Assembly: GCF_964355755.1 (NCBI RefSeq)
Contig: NC_092677.1
Coordinates: 16,278,101-16,342,100, forward strand
Source of the DNA: Antedon mediterranea
Taxonomy: Eukaryota; Echinodermata; Crinoidea; Comatulida; Antedonidae
DNA length: 64,000 nt
Reading direction: 5' to 3'
This document shows positions 29,301 to 41,300 of the stretch, one piece after another (positions within the stretch are counted from its first letter, which is position 1; each line of letters begins with the position of its first letter). Below the pieces are notes generated by a model that worked only from the letters and a program-made list of their open reading frames with translations, was not told where the DNA came from and did not search any database. Both the position numbers and the translations under genes were made by a program.

Positions 29301-32300
29301 TGGATACACTACGTGGAATGCACCAAAGCATCACCCGAACTTGACCATTTTCACCCATCTTTGTACGTGTAGAACAGAGAGGATTTTAACCGATATCAAA
29401 CGTTGTAGTGAATTATAATATTATTGCCTGCACTTTTTAAAGGAGCAATACAAATCAGATCTTATCGAACTAAACATACCCAACTGCTGAATTATAAACA
29501 ACCTGCATAATTATTAATTTATTATTTTAATTATTAATTTTTTTTTGGAACGTGCTATGAGCTTTTCTGAAATTTCTTATAATGATGTTATATACTATTA
29601 TTGTTAAGAATGATTGGAAATATTATTACAACCACCACCTGCATTAAACAATAGTTAACAACGATCGGAACAATTATCAGTTCTAGATATTGCAAGAATA
29701 CAATCAAAATGGTTGAGACTGTTCCCTATCGTTTTGAAAGTGCGATTTCAGTTTACTTCTCAATACCAAATCACCGGCTTTTTAATATTACTTAGTTTTA
29801 AAGAATAGAATCGTTCACGCCAACTCAACGCCATGTAGTCTGCTCTATGAACGTAATTACAGGTTGTAAAATATTATAGGCCAAATAATAAAATACATGT
29901 TTCTCGTCCGGAATATTAAAAGAATATAGGAGACGGTCCCGGATTTTTTACTTGGTTTTAGACTACTATGCCTATATTTTTGTTTTAACAGTTAAAAGAA
30001 ACTTTTTATTTTGTTTGGGAGAATAAAGCAAAAGCAGTTTATGTCGTGCATAGATAAAGAAACAACATGTAAAAAAAGTCCAATTAAAAAGATCGATAAC
30101 CTTACCGTTAGCATACACGCAGGAAGAGGAGTTTTACGAGATATGTGAATCATTGACATCACTTCCGGTAGATTTCCATCACGTGATGCAACGAAGAACA
30201 TTCTAAAAACAGAAGTCAAGATAGTTAAGAAGTTGTCTGAAGTGAAAAATCGAGGCTTTATTTATTAAATCATATTTAGAATGAACTTTTATCATTTAAG
30301 AAAAAAAAAACAGCAAATACGTAAAATATTTGTTTAGGTTGAAAACTGACATAAGCTAAACCATTGAATCCAAACAATTTTTGTTTTTATTTGTTTGTTT
30401 ATTATTTGATCATACTCATAATATAATTTAAAAAATATTGAATTGAGAAGAACATAAGTAATAATAAGTAAAATTTCTCAAGTAAAGTCATGTTAATGCG
30501 TACGGATGGAGACCAAAATAAGTTTGAGGCATGGTGACCAGAACAAAAAATGTAAAAAAATTGTATAATAAAAATAAATGATGAAGAAGAATTATGTTAT
30601 TTAAAAAAAATGTTATTTTCTTAAGTAGGCTTTTTCAACAGACTACAGAACAAATGGAGTATAGCAACACAACATGGAAATACCTTAATGCGACACATTC
30701 AAACAATGGTAAAGTAAAAACAAAATTCCAGCAAAAACAGTGTTTATTACTCAGACCTCAGATCAATTTATGCTAATCAAATTTTCAAATAAAAATGTTC
30801 TCTTAGCATGCGGACAGATCAAGTGGTATGATATCTGCGATTACACTAAATTTGGAAATCGGAGTAATAAGTCAGCAAAATGTATTAAGGAGCGTAACCT
30901 CTATCATAACTTGAATGTTAATTAAATATCTATCTATTGATATTCAAGATCAGAATTTACTTTAGAAAAATCCATAATCTGGTAATTCTACCTCTTTAAG
31001 CAGAAAGCGAACGAGCGCTACCATTATTATACTCCAATATTATACAAATCCCACGAGATTTGGATGAAAATAAGAACGTCACAAAAAACTAAAATTTACA
31101 ATTTAACTAGTAGCCAACACTCTGGGAGTTTGCATATGTGAAATAGAATCGGCTTGTGACCTCTAATAATGATGAGTATTATCCGCCTGTTCTAAATAAA
31201 TTAATTCCCACAGAGACATATGGAGACGGCCTACTTTCATACAGACTTTACTCCCGACTATAACACGATCAATTCATGAAATAAACTAAAATCTAAACCA
31301 TATTTTCATATTTATTTAAATATATATCCTTAAAAAATTATTTCTTCAATATGTAAATTCAATTCAGTTAAGTTCAATTCGCAATGTAATTCCTTTGAAT
31401 AAAGTGAAGGAAACTTAGGCCTAGGCCTCGTCTTAACTTATACAGCATATACAGTAGACCGCATATATTTAGACACATCTGTTCAGAGGAAAATTGAAAC
31501 ATGTTTTAACACCACGTCCATTTTCAGGTGACATTTCTATTAAAGGCCAGGTGCGGGCAAAAAATTTCTATTGATCATACATTCCAATAATTATCGATCT
31601 ATAGTTTCCCCATGTTTCATAATTTTTGGGATTTTATTTGTGTTACAGGAGCTTTGTGAAAATTAGCACTTTCATATCAGTGGGGGGATAGTTCAAATTA
31701 CACAGTAAAATCTCTATTCTTTTGTACACAAATTTTGAAAATAGAGAGGCATTTTAAAAAGCTATAAAAAATAAACTGTGTGGTAAAAAATGTTATCAGA
31801 TGACTAAATATAGGTAATATAACTTGAATTTTACATTTCTGGTATTTTTATTCAACTTCAGAATTTTATTTTCATGCTATAGCAAAAATTATCCACCGTA
31901 TATCCACTATCTTTTTTCACCTTCTAGGGAGTCACCAGACATGTTATTACATTATGTTAACTACCTAACTACTGAAAAAAAGTCTTCCTGGTTTTTTTGG
32001 CAGAATTTTGCAAAATTTTGTATTTGACCATATTAGGGGAAATTCATGGTTTTTAATCTTGATTTCTGTTACAAATATTTGATTTATGTACAATTAACCC
32101 AATATTATATTTAAAATTCATGCCTGTACCTGAGCTTTAAGGGACACTTCCAGAGGTCATGAATTTATCCCTTTAATACTGTACTGCTCTATTTGTGAGT
32201 TGATTATTGGCCAGTGGAAACATGAGTTGTCCTGCATTTGTACATGGATATCTTTCATCAATAGTGTTACTAACAAAATAGTAAACTCACCTTTCTCGGT

Positions 32301-35300
32301 TACTTTTTGCATATAATAAAAAATTCCTGCGCACATGATAAACTCTTTATTTTTACATATCAAGTAAACTATAAGATCTTAATCATGAATGAAACGACAT
32401 TATGAGTAAAGATCTGCGCTGTCCACACTAACAGACTAGCTTGAACAAGTGTGATGTACCCTTAATAATGGTGTCATATATGGGTACATTACATTTTTTT
32501 TGTCATATAAAGTGTGATAGTTCAGACAGAGCTATAGATGAAAGAGTGTTATACCTGGTTGTTGTGAAAAGACCACCGTTAATTGAGCCTGCGCAGGATA
32601 GAACGACAAATACTGATATCACCCAACTAAAAATCTTGCGGCCGGTTATCGATTCGGCAAAGGCAATTTCGGCGAAGTCCTGTAAAATGAAAAATAGATT
32701 CACTTTAAATACAACATAAAAGATGAAAAAACAATTCTGTCTAAAATGAATATGCCATTTTAATGTCACATGATAGTTATCCACATGTTTACTGCAGCAA
32801 GGGGACACTTTGTACAGCCTGAAGGCGTTCATTTAGGAGTTCTATTCTGTTTACACTAGCCTATGTTAAAATGGTTTATTTTTGTGTGAATAAGATTAAC
32901 TGAAATATTGTTGAATAAACTAAAGAATCAAGAATTTGTCTTCATTATCTATAATTATGTTCATCACCATAGTTAATAAAACATCGGGGAAGAAGACTCA
33001 TCATAGTACAATCTAAACCTATTAGGAGACCAACAAAATATGGTTGTCCCCTGAATATGGATTGGCCATGTGTTTAGTTACAATTACGGGTCAATAGGGA
33101 TGTTCTATCTACACTATCACACTTTATGTTTGAAGTGCCATGATGATGTCATGTTAATACCATATTTGGGCACATCACATTTTTTTTCTAACTAGTTTGA
33201 TAGTGTAAACAGCGTTTACATGTTCTAAAGTTCTACACCATAGTAAATGTAATGTTGAGTAATATGAATGAAATATAAGACACGATTCGATGATGGTTAC
33301 TACTTCTTTTGCTTTATTACTAACAACTAACTATGGTGTGCCAAACGCGACACAACTAACTATGGTGTGCCAAACACGACACTACATCCCTCCATCTTTT
33401 ACATAAAAACTAAGCAGTAAACTTTAAACAATTTGGTTGTCAAGCATTGACAATCTGCGGTGTTATAGAAATGTTATTATGAGTTTAGGTTATCAAGTTT
33501 TGTAATTATCAGTGCTGATCATTATTAAAACTATCAGAGTTACGATTAACTTATGGAACATAGTCTTTGAGATAAACTGGTGGCTGTCGAACTCTTTGAG
33601 GATTGCGCCTTGCATTATTTGTTGTTATGGGATGTTTTCCGTGTACTAACCAATGCTACGGCGTCAGACGCCATCATCTCCTCTGGCGTTATAACAGCAA
33701 AGTATGCGATATTTGTTAATATATAAATAATTGTAGCAAATACCATAGATATTATTGTTGCAACTGGTATTGTTCTGTAAAGAAAAGAGTTGTATAGGTT
33801 AAAGTTTGAACTTTAACGATGGCTCTTGAGCTGTACGTCTATCATGTCTAGAATCTAAACATCGTGCAATATAGCGAGTCTTCTGACAGGAACATTGTCA
33901 CATGGGATATAGCCTCTCCTGACACAGGATATGGCATGCACGTGTTTCAGTCAGCAAACACAATACTGCACGGCTTTGATTGTCTCGAGACATTTTAAAA
34001 ATTTATTTTATTTCATCATCACCCCACACGTCACCATTAACAGGGTTGAAAGACATAACATATAATATAATGACATGCAGAAATCTAAAAATAACAAGAC
34101 AACATATTGACATATAGATCAATAATATAAATATTATGGTCCAATATTTACTATTTTCTTCCATTAAAAAAAAACTCCTTTCCATGTAGATATTTTAGAA
34201 AAATTCGGTGATTATTAATTACATCACCTCCATGATAACATTTATAATTCAATTACTGTCATTATAAATATATCTATATTAATTATGATCAAATAAATGA
34301 TTACGATGAAGCAATTTCATAACATACGGTTTAAAAAAGAACACCAGAACATTATGTCTTTAAAGTGGAATTGAAATACTAGATTATCGATTCTTAGTTA
34401 TTGTGTAGAGATATAACAAATACAATTAAAGAATTAGCAGTAGCTGTTAGTGGTATAGTAATATTATTAACATAGGTAAATGGGATCTAAAAAGAAAGTA
34501 CATTTTGTTTTTAAAATACATTAACAAAAATTGCAGTTACGGTAATGAGAAATATGTTTCATTTGATTAGCGGTAGCCTCTGATGTAAAGATGAAACGAG
34601 AGAATGGCTCATCCACTGTATCCACTACTGACGTATTTGAGCTTTTGACGGCGACCAACGAAATTATTACGTCATCAACTTGTGCATGTGCAACCCTTGA
34701 ACGTATTTTTTTCTAAAAAACTTTCTCTGAAAATCCGAGATTCAATTCAATTCAAAATAACATTTATTCCTGTCCTTTTAAAGATTCAAACAATAATAGA
34801 ATAAATAATAAATAACATATATAAATAACAATAAATCTGGGGAAAAGGGAAGAAGGCAGCATCCCAGAAAGATACAGGATTCTGAGTCGGGTCTTTCTGG
34901 GACAAAACACGAAGGGACAAAGACAATTAGCGGGCCACGGAAAAGAAACACAACAGAAAAAACCAGGACACATTAAACACTACGGATTCCAAGATTGCAA
35001 GAACTAAATAGGACCCTCTAAATATTCTCTAAGCTCACATTTTATAAACTCTTATCTAGTCTATAACTAGTATAACATTCAGCGAAAAACTGGCTTTCAT
35101 GCAGAAAATCCTAAATCTTTTATAACGCATATTCAGTATCTGCTAATCTAACACTAGGCGCTCTTTTCGTAATTTAATTCCATATTGTGTTTGTAATATT
35201 TTAATTTTTTTTTTGTATAATACGCCTATTACACGTCTTAATATATTGTAAATGTGTTTTAGGTAAGATCATGGGACTGCTGACTTTTAAAGTTAGTAAT

Positions 35301-38300
35301 ATTATTTAGCAGTGGCTGATCAATTTATCTCTGTAACATTGTACATTATACATTACAGTGTGTTGGTCAAATAAATAAATGAAATTGAATCGCTGTGCGG
35401 AAATAATTAAATTAATGATTTCTAATTCGCGGTAAATTTCACTTACATACGCACAGACCGTATCCGGATATTCACCCCCTGGACATTTACCCCCCGGACA
35501 ACTACCCCCCGGACAACCACCACCTGGACCACTACCCTCTTAGGACAACTACCCCTTTAGGACAACTACCCCCCGGACAAATACCCCCCGGACAACTACC
35601 CCCTTAGGACAACAACCCCCTTAGGACAACTACCCCCTGGACAACTACCCCCCGGACAATTACCCCCTAGGAACAATTACCCCCCGGACAATTACCTCCC
35701 GGACAATTACCCCCCGGACAATTACCACCCAGAAAACTATCCCTTTAGAACACCCTAACCACCCAGACCATTCAACAACCTGACTCTGCAACTATTAATT
35801 AATAACTATATTTTAATTCGTTACTTTGACGAATTACTATTCATTATTGTAAACAAAAGTAAAAGATTGAACATAAATATAGCCTGGTGGTATAAACTGA
35901 AGATTGTCACACATGATCATAGGATAGTCGAACGTATTATATAGTACTCCATGTATTTACTGTAAAGACTGGGTTCACTAATAATAATAATAATTTTTGC
36001 GTCAGGACAATGCTTCGATAACCACTGGTCTTAAAAGAATTAATTTTTGTCTCAAATTTGTCATATATGTATTTTTGTACACTTGAAGAATAATATCACT
36101 TTTGATATTTGACCTCAATGTTCACTCACCGAATAAACGTCGATCTTTAAATAAATTCCCCTCAAATAAACGGTGACCATGTCACTCCCATGAAACATCA
36201 TATGGAATAATCGGCGTCTATTTCCATTAGATTATACCCCCTCCCATTGAATAAACAACTTTCTTCCAATAAATGTCCACCTAAAAACCACATAAACAAT
36301 AAACAGCCCAGGCCGTTTTTTCAATAAATACGGTACTTTAAATCTAGCACATCTAGGGTCTAGCGTGCTGTTAAACAGAATAATCGGTTAAAAACGGGTG
36401 TTTCGAAACTAGAGACCCGAGACCAGAGACCAGAGACCCGAGACCCAATACGAAAAGGGAGACCTAAATATACGAAAAGGGAGACCCACGTACGAAAAGG
36501 GAGACCCCACTATACGAAAAGGGAGACCCCACTATACGAAAAGGGAGACCCTAATATACGAAAAGGGAGACCTAAATATACGAAAAGGGAGACCAAATAT
36601 ACGAAAAGGGAGACCCAAATATACGAAATGGGAGACCTAAATATACAAAAAGGGAGACCCACTATAAGAAAAGGGAGACCCCACTATACGAAAAGAGAGA
36701 CCACACTATACGAAAAGGGAGACCCTAATATACGAAAAGGGAGACCCAAATATAGATCTCCCTTTTCGTATTGGGTCTCGTGTCAGGTCTCTGGTCTCCG
36801 GTCTCTAGTTTCGAAACACCCGTTAAAAACAGATGATTTCATTTTTACAGAAACCGGTCCTATATATTTGTCTACTTTTGGATTGGGGGGGGGGGGGGGT
36901 AGTTGACCGGGGGGTAGTTGACCGGGGGGTAGTTGACCGGGGGGTAGTTGACCGGGGGGTAGTTATCCTAAGGGGGTAGTTGTCCTAAGGGGGTGGTTGT
37001 CCGGGGGGTAGTTGTCCGGGGGGTTGTTATCCCAAGGGGGTAATTGTCCTAAGGGGGTAGTTGTCCGGGGGGTAGTTGTCCGGGGGGTAGTTGTCCTAAG
37101 GGGGTAGTTGTCCGGGTGGTAAACATCCGGGGGGTAACTGTCTAGGGGGTAGGTGTCCTAGAACCGCACAGACAACACACTCAACTGCGGTCGTTCAAAG
37201 AGAAAATCAGCAAGCAACAGTTTTAAAGATACGCCGCTACCTATTGAGAAATAGTATTTAGCTACTTCAAAATAAGTGTTTTATGAATATTTGACTTTAT
37301 AATTCAGCATTCACAAATTATATTTTAATTTGCTCAGGGAAGAGTTCAATCATTCTCTGATTTGCCATACTTATAAGGATTAATAATAGATGATTAATAA
37401 CAGTTTGAATTTTCCTAAACTGATGTTCTTGTTTCTAATGTACACTTCTAAAATTACTGCCCTGAAATTGCTTGCATCATGAAACAGATGATGCTCGTTC
37501 TGTAAGCTAGAAATCGTAGGTTCGAATCCCACCGAAGTGTTTCAGATTGTAGTACACGAACCAGTATGCTCGATACAATTATACGACATATTGTTTCAAA
37601 GCGAGTTAAATGTAGTACAACTTGCTTGTTTGTTTATTGATTTGATTCACTTTAATTCTGTCAATAAATGATTCCGAGGCACCCACGGGGCTGCCCGATG
37701 AAGGTTTTACAAGAGGAATACAAAATAACAGTATATACATTACATATGATTTTTAAATATTCAATTGCTAAAAAACATAACCAATTCATTGAAAAATAAA
37801 AACCGCTGAAGGCCGACATGTAATCTAGTACACCGTACGGCATAACAGTATAGGTTAGGTTTACATTACCGCTATCGACGACTGCTTGTATGAGTATAAA
37901 ATGTAAACATAGGCCTATAGACTGTGCAGAAATGTATAGATATTTAAGTAAAATATTTAATTAGAAGAGGTTTACGCAAAAACACCGTTAGCTACATACG
38001 AGACTTATATAAATATGTACCGGACGCTATATAGACATTAGACAGACTTAAATATAATTGTATATTCAAGTCATTTTCTAATCTGACATATGACGATATT
38101 GTATCATATATATGTCTGTATTAAACATTGGTGCCATAGACATATACATATCTAGGGTAAAAAGTACAAAATAACAACAATCAGGACAACTCATTTGTAC
38201 ATTATTTACAATACATCTGGCTATAGCACAACGTAACACTGGTCCTCCTCCGTACACGTAATGAACCCTGAGTACCAACTTTCTCCGTAATTATGCCGTT

Positions 38301-41300
38301 ATATGCATTACTTATATATAAACACGACAGGCATAACAAAAATTCGAAACCGCCCGGTGATATACTGAAAATGTATTTATTAATTTGAAACGATAAGATG
38401 AGGATATCAGATATGTAGATGATACAGTTTTGCTAGCTGAGTCGGAAGAAGATATCTTCAGAGGCTTCTGGATGTGATTGTCAGAGAAAGTGATAGAATG
38501 GGTTTATCCTTAAACAATGCAAGTTGGAGGTGAATAATAAGGGAATCCAACAAGTCCCTTCCTTCAACTATCTTGGCAGCATGATAAACAATGATAATAA
38601 ACTTCATCGGGCAGCCCCGTGGGTGCCTCGGAATCATTTATAGACAGAATTAAAGTGAATCAAATCAATAAACAAACAAGCAAGTTATACTACATTTAAC
38701 TCGCTTTGAAACAATATGTCGTATAATTGTATCGAGCATACTGGTTCGTGTACTACAATCTGAAACACTTCGGCGGGATTCGAACCTACGATTTCTAGCT
38801 TACAGAACGAGCATCATCTGTTTCATGATGCAAGCAATTTCAGGGCAGTAATTTTAGAAGTGTACATTAGAAACAAGAACATCAGTTTAGGAAAATTCAA
38901 ACTGTTATTAATCATCTATTATTAATCCTTATAAGTATGGCAAATCAGAGAAAGATTGAACTCTTCCCTGAGCAAATTAAAATATAATTTGTGAATGCTG
39001 AATTATAAAGTCAAATATTCATAAAACACTTATTTTGAAGTAGTTAAATACTATTTCTCAATAGGTAGCGGCGTATCTTTAAAACTGTTGCTTGCTGATT
39101 TTCTCTTTGAACGACCGCAGGCAAGGTGTACACTGCTAGAGATCAAAAGAAGAATCGTCTTGGCGAAATTTGCTTTTGAAAAGTTGGAGAACATCTTGAG
39201 GAATGTTAATAAGAGTATGTCAACCAGACTGAGATTACTGAACTACTGTGAATATCCTGTCTTGATGTATGGAAGGGAAGCCTGGTCATTAACATCAGAA
39301 TATGGAAAGTATCTAGAGAGCTGTGAAGTGTGGTTTGTTTAGGAGAATGAGCTAATGTGAAAAGGAAAATGATAAAGGAAATGAGGTTAAGGCAGTTAAA
39401 ATTCCTCGGTTTGGAGAACCTATATTAATAACTGGAAAGATAGAAGGAAAGAGGAGCAGGCGTAGAAGACGAGTAATGTGGATGACAAGTGTAATTGAGT
39501 GGTTAACAGAAAATGGTGTAAAACATCAAGGAGTGGAAATGTCAACAAAAGCGAGAAGCAGAAATTGTGGTAGAACATGATCGCCTACGTCCGTGGATAC
39601 GGCACCTATATAGAGAGAGAGAGAAGATGAGAAACATTCGCCCCAATTGATATACTGTATGTATACTTCTATATTAATTGTTCATGCATAACGAAGTGTA
39701 ACTAGTGCCATCACTGTACTAAAGTAGAATCCCTCCTTTGGGGCACCCCTGTTTACAAGGGACACTTTCAGTGAAGCAAAGTTGTACCATTTTAATAAAA
39801 CATCTATTACAATAGTTTTTATATTGTAGTACTTTGGCATGCTTTGCAGAATTGAGGCACAGTTACACACGTAGGGATTATAAATACTAATACAATGACA
39901 TGAATGATTAGTTAGTAGTCGTAGTCAGCCAGAAATTACTAGTTACATAATACATAGTTCACATGAAGTGAATGTTTGGAGCACGACTCGTATTAACATA
40001 TCATCACACTGGTCATTTAAATTAATAGTCTACACACGCACTATGGCTTACTTTAAAATCAATATTATGGATCTGAGTATTGTGGAAATATTATGTTGAA
40101 ACGTCATACTCCATACCTAAAAAAATGACGTTTCCCGTGGATTGACGACAACTCGTTAAGTGTATTTGATTGGCAGGACACGGGTTCTGTGTAACTCTAT
40201 CGAGTATATCTAGGCTACGAAACCAGTAATCACCGCACCACCCATAACGTTAAGTCAGTGGCAAACGGCTTCAACATATTTCGCATTGCGCTAAATTAAA
40301 CACTTGTGTGCTCAGAAATGTGTTCGCTGATTTTGGAATGACAGAATTCTTCCCAAGAAACGTAACCACTTTAACCAAACAGCTGTGACCGACAAGATAC
40401 GATAATAGGCCTACAACTTTACTTGTAAACAAACTTTGGCCAGACGTCAATACACTTTTTTTTATTCTAGAAATTTGAGGGCACTATTCACGAGTGTCAC
40501 TATATCAGTCAAATAGATTGTCAATGTCGTGTAATACGGTTAAATCCTAATTTAAACACAGCGTGTAATCCCTGTATAAACGATCTTTTTAATTGCTGAT
40601 TGTGTCTCCGATAACCCATGTGCCATTCTAGTTCAAAATGTCAATCAGTTTACTTACCACTATTTGAACAATTAACGTAATGTAGGCTGGATGATGGAAT
40701 TTAAAGCACATTTTAAAGATGTTGGGCATAAATATTTGAGAATCGGATACGTTCATTATAGTACTATACAGATCATCGTCACAGTTATGCAAATTTCATT
40801 GCGTAAAATGTCTACAGTAATTATGTAACATGTACTATAGCAACTGGTACTCGCATGGTACAAGAATATTACTCGCGTTACACGAAATCCATGAATAAAG
40901 AAGAAGTAATCGGCAAATCCAATATTTAAAAAAATACATCTGGCAAGTATACGAAAGTAAGACGACATTATTTCTTTCTCAGTCAATGACCGCGGCAGAA
41001 AATCCTGCAAAAACTAAAGTTCCGACGGTACCGTCAATATCGTATCCAACCAAACATCTAAAATACACGTAAAAATGTGATTTAAGAAATAAGGACCAAG
41101 TAGCCTAATGTCTATGTTCTTAGACTAAAGAAATAACATTAGACGGCCGCACGCACGCACACGTTCCTTTTCAATTGGCAGTTTATGTGGTGTTTCTTTT
41201 AGTGAACTTCATTCTCAAAGATAAATGCATACATATATGCCTATAGCAAAACATTTCCGACTTCAAACCACTTATCTACTCCTTATTTTAACCCACACCA

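Noticed and set aside
36628-36906. Protein-coding frame [12 protein letters not shown]-type
   Set aside because: It follows from the 20-22 bp minisatellite and runs into the satellite arm.
35465-37160. CRISPR-like array
   Set aside because: Units are contiguous with no unique spacers, occur in inverted arms and the DNA is eukaryotic.
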